Shown piece by piece: positions 1 through 8,235 of a stretch of 64,000 bases of DNA. The translations under genes were made by a program, and so were the position numbers. Numbering within the stretch: position 1 is the first letter of the stretch; the number at the start of each line of letters is the position of its first letter. The notes under the pieces are model-generated. The model made no database searches. It saw only the letters and a list, made by a program, of their open reading frames with translations, and was not told where the DNA came from. Origin of the DNA: Polycladidibacter stylochi (GTDB lineage: Bacteria > Pseudomonadota > Alphaproteobacteria > Rhizobiales > Stappiaceae); the NCBI RefSeq assembly GCF_001562055.1, contig NZ_LLWE01000019.1, positions 1 to 64,000 on the forward strand, in the 5' to 3' direction.

Positions 1-67
1 AACGATGTTGGACAAGCTCTGGATCCTTTTGGTGAAGAATCCAGCACTCAAACAGATTTAGTCACTC

Positions 68-1507
68 TCAGCAAATGTGTCGTGTACTGTGGCCGTTGCC
101 GAAATCGACAGTGCCTTTTTGCTTGAAGTTATCAAAGCGGTTGTTGGCGGAAGCGAGGATACGGGCGACCAGCTCATCGTTGCGCAAAGTCGGGAAGGCT
201 TCAGCCACCAGCGCCACAGCGCCAGCGACTTGAGCGGCGGCGCTTCCATTTGGTAATATGGAAAAATAATAATTATCTGATTTAGAGCCAGTTGGCTCAG
301 CAACTTTTTCCACGACATTGCTAGCACTAATACAATAAGATGCAGCTTCATAGCAGCCAGCAGCTATCTTTGGTGATTGTAGCCCCAAGTGCAATTTATT
401 CGGTTTCTGTTTTTCGGCATAACTAACGCCATTAACGGTTAAACTCGTTTTAGAAAGTTCCTTGATATAGCTTGGTAGAACCCCAAGTACATGCTGGCTA
501 AATGAACCATTTTTTGTTTTTCGTGCCATAGCTGGAGTTATGTAGACACCGGTTTTACTATAGTCTTTAAGTGCATCGAAGTAGCGTTCGACACCGCCTT
601 GAACACTTGAAGAATGAACTCTCAAATTTTCAATCGCCTGAGAAAAACTAATACTGTCTGTTTTTATTAGTTCTTCTACGTCACTTAAAACCATATTTAA
701 GGTAAATATCTTACCATCATAGGCTTTTTTGTCATACTGTCCAAGGCTAAGGTATGTTGGCGAATCTATTTTCGTCGAGAAAGTCATTGGTGAAAAAAGA
801 ATGTTCGCGCCGCGTTTGATTGCTGCGCGAACAGGTGCAGCGAGTTCGGTGTCTTCTCCATGTACCGAACTTAAAAGGATATTTGCCTCAGGAGCCACAC
901 CGACTATGCCTTGATTATCATCCTTTGCATTAATCAATGCCAGAAGCCCTAAAGTCATCTTTTCTGATAATATGACTGCTACATTCTCTGATTTATGTGT
1001 GCTTAGTTCAGTAACCTTTGTAGTTGATAAGGCCATGTCACTTAACTTAGTTACAGAGGATGACAGGGGATCTAAAAGACCTATTTTGGTTAAATCTAAA
1101 TCGTTGTGCTTATAAATACGCTTGCCATTAAGCATGGCAATTACTTGACCTTTACCTGTTAGCCCCATTGTATGGGCATATGCCAATTTAATTGCGTTAT
1201 ATGGGCTAAATTTTATTGATGTTATTCCGCCGGCTGAACTAAAGCTCGACGTATCTGAATCAATAGCTATTAGCGCCTGATATTGCTTTGAGGCTTCGAG
1301 TTCTGCCACCTTAGCGGGATCCACCTGATGTTTGTACTCGAACGTACCATCATGTGCTGTGAGGTACTTGGTGTTTGTTGGCTGTGTACTCGTGGAAGAA
1401 CCGGTTGATGTCGAGCCAGCTGGACCAGAACTGCTTCCGCCGCCACCTCCGCCACCACAAGCTGCAAGAGAAAGGGTAAGTGCGGTTGCTAATAGAAATT
1501 TATTCAT
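68..1507 (-). CDS. Degenerate subtilisin-like (S8) lipoprotein, probably catalytically dead
   Basis: Predicted outer-membrane or periplasmic lipoprotein of 479 aa. The signal peptide ends in lipobox L-A-A-C (Cys17), followed by a Gly/Ser/Thr-rich linker (18-46). Residues about 103-470 resemble an S8 subtilase: GLTGKGQVIAML (115-126), GVAPEA (203-208) and a C-terminal VAGAVAL helix (427-433) are in family order. The catalytic Asp position reads Asn127. A possible His is His171, but the HGTHVAG motif is lost. The nucleophile motif GTSxAAP is replaced by P-N-G-S-A-A-A (419-425). The protein stops just after a DFGNG motif (472-476), where autotransporter-type subtilases continue, so it is also probably truncated. 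Base composition is more AT-rich than neighbouring genes. Family assignment is moderately sure; loss of protease activity is inferred. Confidence 0.65.
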   Translation of the reverse strand: MNKFLLATALTLSLAACGGGGGGGSSSGPAGSTSTGSSTSTQPTNTKYLTAHDGTFEYKHQVDPAKVAELEASKQYQALIAIDSDTSSFSSAGGITSIKFSPYNAIKLAYAHTMGLTGKGQVIAMLNGKRIYKHNDLDLTKIGLLDPLSSSVTKLSDMALSTTKVTELSTHKSENVAVILSEKMTLGLLALINAKDDNQGIVGVAPEANILLSSVHGEDTELAAPVRAAIKRGANILFSPMTFSTKIDSPTYLSLGQYDKKAYDGKIFTLNMVLSDVEELIKTDSISFSQAIENLRVHSSSVQGGVERYFDALKDYSKTGVYITPAMARKTKNGSFSQHVLGVLPSYIKELSKTSLTVNGVSYAEKQKPNKLHLGLQSPKIAAGCYEAASYCISASNVVEKVAEPTGSKSDNYYFSILPNGSAAAQVAGAVALVAEAFPTLRNDELVARILASANNRFDNFKQKGTVDFGNGHSTRHIC

Positions 1508-1770
1508 TGTGTTTGGATCACTACAATTAGTATGTTAATATTACTAATGCAACCTCTAGTATATATTTCTATTTTTGTAAATATATCTAATTATATTACA
1601 AACGATACCAAGATATATATATTTTGAATATCAAATAAAAATTACTTATTATTTAGTAATACTTATTTACATAATATATACACTTATATAGCAACAGTTT
1701 ATAATATAAATATAAATTATTTCATTATAGAAGACAGAAATATATTCTGCCTTCTATTTATTGGGTTTAT
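1508..1770. other. AT-rich intergenic stretch with a weak hairpin
   Basis: No gene is visible in these 263 bases, which are much more AT-rich than the rest of the window. A 10-bp inverted repeat (1730-1739 with 1745-1754, one wobble pair) lies directly after the stop codon of the minus-strand gene at 1771-2088. It lacks a clear U-tract on that strand, so it is only a possible terminator. Confidence 0.4.
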
Positions 1771-2088
1771 TTAGTTATTGACGTTTATTGAAACGGTTGA
1801 GCCATTTTCATGCTGCTCTACCTCTACGATAATTTCATTATCACCTGGGGAAGGCACTTCAAACGCTGCTTGCTGGGGAATAACAATTTGGAAGGCTAGC
1901 GGGTTTTGAATACCTGCTATGGATATACCCGCGTTATATGTGCCAGCAGAGACATTTGCGGTTGCATTCCAAGCCAAGCCGTTCTCGCCCCAACGGGGGC
2001 CACCACCTTGGGCGTTTGGCACAGTTATCCAAAAAGCACGTAGATTTTCGACATTATTTCCAGCCGTGAGGACGTTAATCTGGGGCAT
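1771..2088 (-). CDS. Small hypothetical protein, unrecognised
   Basis: A 105-aa protein starting M-P-Q-I-N-V-L-T-A-G. I chose this start because a purine-rich AGCAGGAA sequence precedes it closely; the longer open frame would begin inside the ackA terminator. It has no signal peptide, membrane segment or cysteine. It is rich in Asn, Gly, Val and Ile with alternating hydrophobic residues, suggesting a small beta-sandwich. I recognise no family. It sits alone between a terminator and an AT-rich stretch, beside the degenerate subtilase, and may belong to the same acquired patch. Existence as a gene is likely; function is unknown. Confidence 0.55.
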   Translation of the reverse strand: MPQINVLTAGNNVENLRAFWITVPNAQGGGPRWGENGLAWNATANVSAGTYNAGISIAGIQNPLAFQIVIPQQAAFEVPSPGDNEIIVEVEQHENGSTVSINVNN

Positions 2089-2188
2089 TTCCTGCTCTCT
2101 TTCAGCTTTGTTGCTAACGGAGAAAGAGACGCGATGCGCTGTCACTTGTGAGCTTATTTGGCGCGATATGGTTAAGAATTCTTGCCAC

Positions 2189-2220
2189 AAAAAAGCCGCC
2201 CCGGATGAGGCGGCTTTTTA
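2189..2220 (-). terminator. Intrinsic terminator of the maoC-pta/ackA operon
   Basis: A perfect stem of AAAAGCCGCC (2191-2200) with GGCGGCTTTT (2209-2218) encloses an 8-nt loop, with A-runs and T-runs on both sides. On the minus strand it ends in six T residues, 20 nt after the ackA stop codon. The symmetrical flanks could let it work in both directions. Confidence 0.85.
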
Positions 2221-2240
2221 TCATTCGTTTTCGGTTTTGC

Positions 2241-3425
2241 TTAAAGTGCTTCACAAATCTCGCGGGTTTGTGACGCAATCATAGCTTCTTCGTTGGTTGG
2301 AATTGCCATGATTTTTACTTTAGAAGAAGCTGCAGAGATGGTGATTGCCTCGGATGCGCGGCGATCGTTCGCGGCTTCATCAATTTCCACACCCAAGAAT
2401 TCCAAGCCCTTACATACACCGGCGCGGGTTTTGGCGGAGTTTTCGCCAATACCACCGGTGAAGACCAGTGCATCAATACCGCCCATACAAGCAACCAAAC
2501 CACCCAACTCGCGCTTGATGCGGTTGTCGTAGTATTCCAGTGCCTGTTTGGCTTTCGGATCGCTGCTGCCTTCGAGTTCACGCATATCCTGCGAAATTTC
2601 GGAGAGGCCAAGCATACCAGACTCTTTATAGAGTACATGGGCGACTTCATCGACCGTCATTTTCTTTTCCTGCATCATATAGAGCAGGATGCCCGGATCG
2701 ATAGAACCACAACGGGTGCCCATGGCCAGACCGTCAAGAGCGGTGAAGCCCATGGTGGTGGTAACACATTTGCCGTTTTCAATGGCGGTCATGGAAGCAC
2801 CGTTGCCAAGGTGGGCAACAACAACTTTTTTATCGGCAATTTCCGGAGCCACATTGTGCAGCTCGCGGGAAATGTACAGATAAGACTGGCCGTGCATACC
2901 ATAGCGGCGGTAGCCTTCTTCATAGTAGCTGAGCGGCAAGGCGTAGGCTTCGTTGTTGAAGTTCTGGCTGCGGTGGAAGGCAGTATCGAAGCACAGCACT
3001 TGTGGCTTGCCTTTAAAGGCTTCTGCAGCCCCTTGAACACCCGCGAGGTGGTGCGGGTTATGCAGTGGTGCCATAGAGCTGATGCGCTCTACTTCTTTAA
3101 TCACTTCTGGTGTAACCAGACGTGGCTCGGAGTAGTTTGGTCCGCCATGCACCACACGGTGACCAATGGCGTCTACTTCCAAGTTGCCATCAAATTGGTG
3201 CAGCACGTCAAGTAGCACATTTAGTGCAGTATTGTGGTTCTTGGCTTCCTCATCGGTCATGGCGCGGTCGGCGATTTTATCGCCTGCCGCAGTTTTTGCC
3301 TTAATCCATGCTTTTGCGCCTAGACCATCGATCTGGCCGGACAGGACGCTTTCTTCACCCTTAAAAAGCTGGAACTTGATAGAAGATGAACCTGCGTTCA
3401 GTACGAGAATTGTTTCAATGCTCAT
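2241..3425 (-). CDS. ackA: Acetate kinase
   Basis: Cytoplasmic enzyme that interconverts acetyl phosphate plus ADP with acetate plus ATP. The 394-aa length is normal for the family. The N-terminal signature V-L-N-A-G-S-S-S-I-K-F (8-18), GHRVVHGG (88-95) and DTAFH with the catalytic Asp147 are all present, as are the later HLGNGAS and TGGIGEN nucleotide-binding motifs. It lies 11 nt downstream of the MaoC-phosphotransacetylase gene on the same strand, so the two probably form one operon making ATP from acetyl-CoA through acetyl phosphate. A terminator follows directly. Confidence 0.97.
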   Translation of the reverse strand: MSIETILVLNAGSSSIKFQLFKGEESVLSGQIDGLGAKAWIKAKTAAGDKIADRAMTDEEAKNHNTALNVLLDVLHQFDGNLEVDAIGHRVVHGGPNYSEPRLVTPEVIKEVERISSMAPLHNPHHLAGVQGAAEAFKGKPQVLCFDTAFHRSQNFNNEAYALPLSYYEEGYRRYGMHGQSYLYISRELHNVAPEIADKKVVVAHLGNGASMTAIENGKCVTTTMGFTALDGLAMGTRCGSIDPGILLYMMQEKKMTVDEVAHVLYKESGMLGLSEISQDMRELEGSSDPKAKQALEYYDNRIKRELGGLVACMGGIDALVFTGGIGENSAKTRAGVCKGLEFLGVEIDEAANDRRASEAITISAASSKVKIMAIPTNEEAMIASQTREICEAL

Positions 3426-3436
3426 GTTTTGTCCGA

Positions 3437-4855
3437 TTATTCCGCTGCTAGTTTTTGTTCTTTGCCATCGAATGCCACGCCATTGGTTTTGAAGTAATCA
3501 AACAGAGAGGCAAGAGCACAGGAAACAAGACGGGCGCGATCGCTGTCAGCGCGACTGGTAAGAATTACCGGTACGCGAGCACCAACCACAAGACCTGCAG
3601 TTTCAGCGTGGGAAACAAAGGTCAGCTCTTTTGCCACCATGTTACCGGCTTCAAGGTTTGGCACAACGAGCACCTCGGCGCGACCTGCAACGTGGGATTC
3701 AATCCCTTTGGTGCGGGCAGCTTCCAGATCAATCGCATTATCCATAGCTAGTGGACCATCGACGATACCGCCTTTGATCTGACCACGATCAGCCATTTTG
3801 GAAAGAACAGCGGCGTCCAATGTGGACGGGATTGCCGGGTTCACAGTTTCCAATGCAGACAGGATACCGACTTTTGGTGGTTCCATGCCGATAGAACGGG
3901 CAACGTTAATGGCGTTTTGGGTGATGTCGACCTTGGTCACCAAGTCCGGTGCAATGTTGATTGCTGCATCAGAAATGATAACCGGCGTGTTACGGCCCGG
4001 AACATCCATTACGAATGCATGGGAAATACGGCGTTTGGTGCGTAGACCACCTTCACGTTTCACCACATGGCGCAGCAGGTCGTCGGTGTGCAGGTGACCC
4101 TTCATGACGGAACGAACACGGCCTTCATGAACCAGAGCAACAGCGCGGGCGGCTGATGCGCTTTCGTCTTCACAGTCGATCAGCTCATACTTGGAAATGT
4201 CGACGCCGATTTTTTCAGCAGCAGCTTGAATGCGTTTGGCAGGGCCACACAGGATTGGCACAATAAGACCAGCCTCAGCTGCAAGCACTGTACCGCCTAG
4301 AGAGTTGGAATCGTCTGGGCAAACAACGGAGGTCGGAATAGCTGGCAGTTTTTTCGCCAAGGATACCAAGCGCTCAAAGTGCTGGTGGCGCTTCATCAGC
4401 AGACTTGGCAGTTTTTCCGGGTCGTAGCTGATTGTTTCGGTTGGCGCGATCACCAATGCTTCACCCTCAGCCACCAATGTGCCGTCATCGAGTTTCACAT
4501 CGGTTTTCAAACGGACACGGTTTTCAGGGAGTTTTTCCAAAACTTCGACAGTTACGTCGAGGACTTGGTCAACTTTAACTTTTTGATGAAACTTCAAAGT
4601 CTGATCGCGGTAAACAGTACCGGGGCCCGGCAACACATTACCGATGACTGCAGAAATGAGCGTTCCGCCCCACATGAACGGCGCTGAAGGACCTTCGCCT
4701 TCATTCTCACCATTGTAGTGTGCATTTGGCAAGTGCAATGGGTTTATATTGCCTGATGCATGAGCAAATACAAACAAATCGTTAGCTGTACAAATGCGGG
4801 AGCGCGTTGCGGTATCGCCGACCTTAATTTGATCGTAGGTTCGGTTCGTTGCCAT
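3437..4855 (-). CDS. pta: MaoC-like hydratase / phosphate acetyltransferase fusion
   Basis: Two-domain protein of 472 aa. Residues about 5-130 form a MaoC-type hot-dog domain (FAHASGNINPLH motif with the hydratase-type Asn/His region). Residues about 150-465 form a phosphate acetyl/butyryltransferase domain. The second domain makes acetyl phosphate from acetyl-CoA and feeds AckA just downstream; the role of the MaoC domain in this fusion is not clear. The ATG at 4855 is preferred over an in-frame TTG five codons upstream because AGAGG lies just before it. Butyryl-CoA is an alternative substrate. A candidate FNR/FixK box lies about 170 nt upstream. Confidence 0.9.
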   Translation of the reverse strand: MATNRTYDQIKVGDTATRSRICTANDLFVFAHASGNINPLHLPNAHYNGENEGEGPSAPFMWGGTLISAVIGNVLPGPGTVYRDQTLKFHQKVKVDQVLDVTVEVLEKLPENRVRLKTDVKLDDGTLVAEGEALVIAPTETISYDPEKLPSLLMKRHQHFERLVSLAKKLPAIPTSVVCPDDSNSLGGTVLAAEAGLIVPILCGPAKRIQAAAEKIGVDISKYELIDCEDESASAARAVALVHEGRVRSVMKGHLHTDDLLRHVVKREGGLRTKRRISHAFVMDVPGRNTPVIISDAAINIAPDLVTKVDITQNAINVARSIGMEPPKVGILSALETVNPAIPSTLDAAVLSKMADRGQIKGGIVDGPLAMDNAIDLEAARTKGIESHVAGRAEVLVVPNLEAGNMVAKELTFVSHAETAGLVVGARVPVILTSRADSDRARLVSCALASLFDYFKTNGVAFDGKEQKLAAE

Positions 4856-5026
4856 TGGGGCCTCTTTCAAATTGTTTTGTGACCGTCAGCCCTAGTCGCT
4901 GAATATCCATTAGGAGCCCGCAGGCTCTCATATATCTATTACAAGCACGTGAACTGACAGCGGCACCTTCATGTCATTGTTAAATGTTCTTCACGGGTTT
5001 AATGACCCACTCATGAAGGAGCGCCA

Positions 5027-5040
5027 TTGATCTTAATCAC
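5027..5040. promoter_or_regulatory. Candidate FNR/FixK box
   Basis: TTGAT-CTTA-ATCAC differs at one base from the TTGAT-N4-ATCAA consensus recognised by FNR/FixK-type oxygen-responsive regulators in rhizobia-like bacteria. It lies upstream of the maoC-pta/ackA operon (start at 4855), which would fit induction of acetate metabolism at low oxygen. No -10/-35 element was placed with confidence, so the link is inferred. Confidence 0.4.
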
Positions 5041-5069
5041 ATATACCTGAAAATGACGCATTGAAAAGA

Positions 5070-5094
5070 CCGCTGTGTTACTATGACACAGCGG
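5070..5094 (-). terminator. Intrinsic terminator after the tadE-like pair
   Basis: A perfect 9-bp stem CCGCTGTGT (5070-5078) with ACACAGCGG (5086-5094), with a 7-nt loop. On the minus strand it is followed by TCTTTTCAA. It lies about 54 nt after the stop codon of the TadE-like gene at 5148-5771. Confidence 0.7.
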
Positions 5095-5147
5095 CGGCAA
5101 CTCATTGTAATATATAGTAAATAAAGGATAACTCTTGTTTTTTAACT

Positions 5148-5771
5148 CTAGCTACCCGTTTTCTTCATATCAGCATCGCATTTTTGTTTGTACTCGGGGC
5201 AGGAAACTTTTCGTCCTTGCAGGAAGAATACGTCGCTTAATTCGATTTCGGCCAAAATGCCACCCGGAAAAAACTTACCTAATTCAGGTCTGTGTGTGTA
5301 CTTAGATTCGCCAATAATCAGATAGCTGTTTGCAATTGCAATATCATCTGGAATATCGATACCTGTTGGCGGCGAACCTTCCGTCCATGGCTCCAAATTA
5401 GGGGCACCAGTTCCATCGCGGCCCACGCTCCACACAGTTTTGGGCTTGATAACCTTTTTATCGCCTTTCCCACTTTCTACAAAATGTACAACGCCGACAT
5501 TCAGGGTGAGACCTTCTGACGAGTACGGCACCATAACCTGTTTAACAGAGTCAAAGATGTTGGTCATATCACTGTCGCTCATTTTCCGCTCCCGTGCAAT
5601 TAAGTCCGAGACAGTTGCCGCCGTTTGCGAGACCTTACGATCCATCGTGAGTAGTAGGTTGAGTTCAACCACGCCGAGCAGAAGGAAAATCAAAACAGGT
5701 ACGACGAGCGCAAATTCTACCGCAGCAACGCCCCCATTGTTACTCAATAATGATTTCATTGAAGGATACAT
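5148..5771 (-). CDS. TadE-like minor pilin/pseudopilin (second copy)
   Basis: A 207-aa membrane-anchored protein of the TadE family. A short basic and polar N terminus is followed by NGGVAAVEFALVVPVLIFLLLGVVE (about 12-36). That has the family pattern of a glycine cleavage region, an AVEFAL motif with the conserved Glu, and a single hydrophobic helix. The rest is a periplasmic or extracellular domain with two Cys near the C terminus that could pair. The ATG at 5771 has AGGTGG nearby. It follows another TadE-like gene by 39 nt and probably works with the Tad pilus encoded at 10-20 kb. Confidence 0.85.
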   Translation of the reverse strand: MYPSMKSLLSNNGGVAAVEFALVVPVLIFLLLGVVELNLLLTMDRKVSQTAATVSDLIARERKMSDSDMTNIFDSVKQVMVPYSSEGLTLNVGVVHFVESGKGDKKVIKPKTVWSVGRDGTGAPNLEPWTEGSPPTGIDIPDDIAIANSYLIIGESKYTHRPELGKFFPGGILAEIELSDVFFLQGRKVSCPEYKQKCDADMKKTGS

Positions 5772-5810
5772 TTGATGCCACCTATTTAAACATGTGTAGC
5801 GTAAAAGGGA

Positions 5811-6368
5811 TTAAAAGGGCTCGTTGCGAAAAACAGCGGAACTGGATAACACCCTATCGCCACTCTTATTGTCTGCAAAAGCGCTCTTCATCCATTCTGT
5901 CATCATGGGCCAGCGATAGTTAACCCGAAGCAACATTATAGAATTCCTCGAACCCAGTTTGAATTCTTCATGGAAATCCCATTTACCGCTTTTAGGGTCG
6001 TATTTTGGTGCAGGTACATCTGCGACCTCTTTGAAGGAGGTAAAATCTTTAACGCTCACTGACAGGCGGTCGGGTTTAAGGCAAAAAATATTGGCCGAAC
6101 TGCTGCAGATGATGGTTGTTAATGCCGCTTTATTTTTTCCCTGTGCTTGTCCGGTCCGCACAAATCTTGCTGCCTCTGCTGTGGCATGGTCGAGCAATTG
6201 ACCACCCAACATAACTAGGCCGGTTTCTAAAATTCCAAAAATGAGCATAAAATAAGGAACAGCTAGAATTGCAAACTCAACAGCGGTTACACCGCGCTTG
6301 TCTTTTTTAAACCTTGCCAGTTTATTGCCCGCAGGCTCTGCCCTTTTTTTAAATATTCGCGACAACAT
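5811..6368 (-). CDS. tadE: TadE-like minor pilin/pseudopilin (first copy)
   Basis: A 185-aa TadE-family protein counted from the ATG at 6368. The start is uncertain: in-frame ATGs lie 4 and 16-17 codons upstream, but none has a good ribosome site. A basic segment (FKKDKRG) precedes T-A-V-E-F-A-I-L-A-V-P-Y-F, the conserved Glu-containing pilin-like helix. This fits processing by the prepilin peptidase CpaA and insertion in the inner membrane. The soluble part has two Cys close together (ICSSSANIFC) that may form a disulfide. It heads the short tadE-tadE unit that ends in a terminator at 5070-5094. Confidence 0.85.
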   Translation of the reverse strand: MLSRIFKKRAEPAGNKLARFKKDKRGVTAVEFAILAVPYFMLIFGILETGLVMLGGQLLDHATAEAARFVRTGQAQGKNKAALTTIICSSSANIFCLKPDRLSVSVKDFTSFKEVADVPAPKYDPKSGKWDFHEEFKLGSRNSIMLLRVNYRWPMMTEWMKSAFADNKSGDRVLSSSAVFRNEPF

Positions 6369-6496
6369 TTTCGCCCCCATATGTACCAATAACAGCCTGC
6401 GATGACTGCACATCAAACGATGCGTACATGAGAATTAAATATGATTAAGCAGTTTGCGATCCATAGAAGCACTCAAACCGCTTGAACCTATTATTT

Positions 6497-6601
6497 GACG
6501 CGTATTCTTAACCGAGAACCGGTAGGCACTTTTCGGGAATACGCTTTATTATGACACGTATTCTTATCCGAAAACCGGCATCCACTTTTCGGGAATACGC
6601 T
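6497..6601. repeat. Tandem pair of palindromic intergenic repeats
   Basis: Two 49-bp copies (6497-6545 and 6553-6601) spaced 56 bp apart. Both contain GCGTATTC or ACGTATTC at the left end and GAATACGC at the right, with inner arms CCGAAAA and TTTTCGG, so each can fold into a long hairpin. The core resembles short palindromic repeats scattered between genes in many Rhizobiales genomes. They lie in the gap between the CpaC-N gene and tadE, 129 nt or more upstream of tadE. Confidence 0.85.
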
Positions 6602-6641
6602 CTAGGTTTACACTTTGACTTTAGATGCAAAAGAAATAGCA

Positions 6642-7097
6642 TCACTTGGATTTGGCCATATCGTTGCGTTGTTGAGACTGCGATTGCATCGATGAAAAAT
6701 GGTGCCCGACGTCCCCAACCCGCAAAGCCGGTTCACACTCTGGATTACATGTATAGCTTGAACGTGCTGAATTACGTTGTACCACAACGAATTTATCTTC
6801 AGCGGAACTGACCGTTATCATTTCATCAACTATGGGTTCTGCATCTTGATTGAGAATAATCAAATTTGTTGAACCATAGCTTTTGCCTGTGACAATAACG
6901 GTTGTGCCTTCATGTATTACCACATCTGCAATGGCTGGATTACCAATAACAACCGTTGATGCCGGCTCTTCAATACGAAATACTTTCGCTTGATCGGTAA
7001 TTACCTGAACATCATTTGCCAACACGCTTGAACTTGTCGGCAAACACAATCCGGCAACAAGAGCAAGAAAGTGATAGTATTTTACCTGTGCAGCCAT
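6642..7097 (-). CDS. Stand-alone pilus-assembly (CpaC N-terminal) domain protein
   Basis: A 151-aa secreted protein with an N-terminal signal peptide ending near VLAND (about 22-28). It then has one pilus-formation N-terminal domain, as found at the start of CpaC/RcpA secretins: FRIEEPASTVVIGNPAIADV and TGKSYGSTNLIILN. It lacks any secretin ring domain. The ATG at 7097 is chosen because AGGGGA precedes it. It lies upstream of the two TadE-like genes on the same strand, so it probably acts in the periplasm with the Tad secretin encoded at 16.8-18.2 kb. Precise role unknown. Confidence 0.8.
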   Translation of the reverse strand: MAAQVKYYHFLALVAGLCLPTSSSVLANDVQVITDQAKVFRIEEPASTVVIGNPAIADVVIHEGTTVIVTGKSYGSTNLIILNQDAEPIVDEMITVSSAEDKFVVVQRNSARSSYTCNPECEPALRVGDVGHHFSSMQSQSQQRNDMAKSK

Positions 7098-7323
7098 ATC
7101 GACAGCATCCCCTATTCGCACTTATCTATACTTAATTTTGACGGGGATTCCTAAAAAATGACTAATATTTTATCTAAATAGTTTTCATGTGGCCATTCAA
7201 TAAAGAATAGCTCATAGCTAGCAACAGGTTAAAAGAATACTGTTACATTTATTTATTGTTAAAAATATCTATAAATAAATGATAAATACAACCGAATTAC
7301 TTTATGTGCTTTGCATATACTAA

Positions 7324-8190
7324 TTATAAGCGTCGAATCGACGTCAGGTTGCCGAATTCGTTTTGAGCGATCCTGTTAAGTGCGGCATCCAAATTTTCGT
7401 AGGCAACAGTCATTGTGTGCCCATTAGCATGAATGATTGTGTTGCTATCGCTCATAATTGCCACATGGCCTTTCCAAAACAGCAGATCACCTCTTTGAAG
7501 TTGTGATTTAGCCTCTAAATTCCCCAGATGATTACCGGCAGTGGCCTCTTGCATATCCGCATCACGTTGCAACTGATACCCTGCAGTTGCTGCAGATAAC
7601 TGGACCAGACCCGAGCAATCGAGACCAATGGCTGAGCGACCTCCCCATAAGTAAGGAGTACCCAACAGTTTTTCGGCTGTTGCAACCCAGTCCGTGACAT
7701 ACTCATCACATCGCGCCAAATGACTTGCGACCATAAAGCCACCAGTACTCAGTTTGGCATAGTTTAAACCACGCGTCGTTTCGTAACCAATGACCGTCAC
7801 TTTTGCACCCATTGACAACAAGCGGTTAACGGGTGATTTCAAATCCGCAAGCGGATACACGTAGCTTCTAAGAGTACAAACCTTATGGCTTGGCGTAGAA
7901 GGGGCGGCAAGCGCTGCGGTTGGCAGCCAGCCCACATAACCATCCTCTTTTGACTGCCCCCATGACCAGCCATCATTGGTCTGCTCGTATATATCTATTT
8001 GTTCGCCGTATATAAGCTGGGTGTCGATACCGGTTGTAACATCAGGTGACTGACGTAGGTCTACAAGCTCTGTGTTGATTTGTTTTAAGGACGGCAAAGC
8101 GTAGCTGGGGCGCTCGACTTTGTCCTTGTAGGACTGTGCTGCCAAGTCGGATTTTATCGGATGTAAGCGCCGATCAAACTGCTTATTCAT
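7324..8190 (-). CDS. NlpC/P60 family cysteine peptidase with SH3-like domains
   Basis: A 288-aa protein predicted to cut peptidoglycan stem peptides. The N-terminal part (about 35-160) contains two SH3-like segments, the first with DGYVGWLP. The C-terminal NlpC/P60 domain has catalytic Cys192 in GLDCSGLVQ, His242 in GHVAIM and a third polar residue, His254, in IHANG. No clear signal peptide is seen, as is common for this rhizobial subfamily. It lies downstream of a MarR gene and a leucyl aminopeptidase on the same strand; those gene products are often encoded together with it. Confidence 0.92.
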   Translation of the reverse strand: MNKQFDRRLHPIKSDLAAQSYKDKVERPSYALPSLKQINTELVDLRQSPDVTTGIDTQLIYGEQIDIYEQTNDGWSWGQSKEDGYVGWLPTAALAAPSTPSHKVCTLRSYVYPLADLKSPVNRLLSMGAKVTVIGYETTRGLNYAKLSTGGFMVASHLARCDEYVTDWVATAEKLLGTPYLWGGRSAIGLDCSGLVQLSAATAGYQLQRDADMQEATAGNHLGNLEAKSQLQRGDLLFWKGHVAIMSDSNTIIHANGHTMTVAYENLDAALNRIAQNEFGNLTSIRRL

Positions 8191-8235
8191 TGAGCCCCTA
8201 AGCCTCTTTTACATTTGCAATATATGCTGGTTTAA

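Noticed and set aside
1-126. Plus-strand frame open from the window edge to position 126
   Set aside because: It overlaps the 3' end of the subtilase-like gene on the other strand, has no start in the window and no recognisable sequence.
58-351. 97-aa alternative minus-strand frame
   Set aside because: Lies in another frame of the subtilase-like gene. It was examined as a possible frameshifted continuation of the S8 domain, but its end does not resemble the family C terminus.
2637-3215. 192-aa plus-strand frame
   Set aside because: Antisense shadow of ackA; no domain and no ribosome site.
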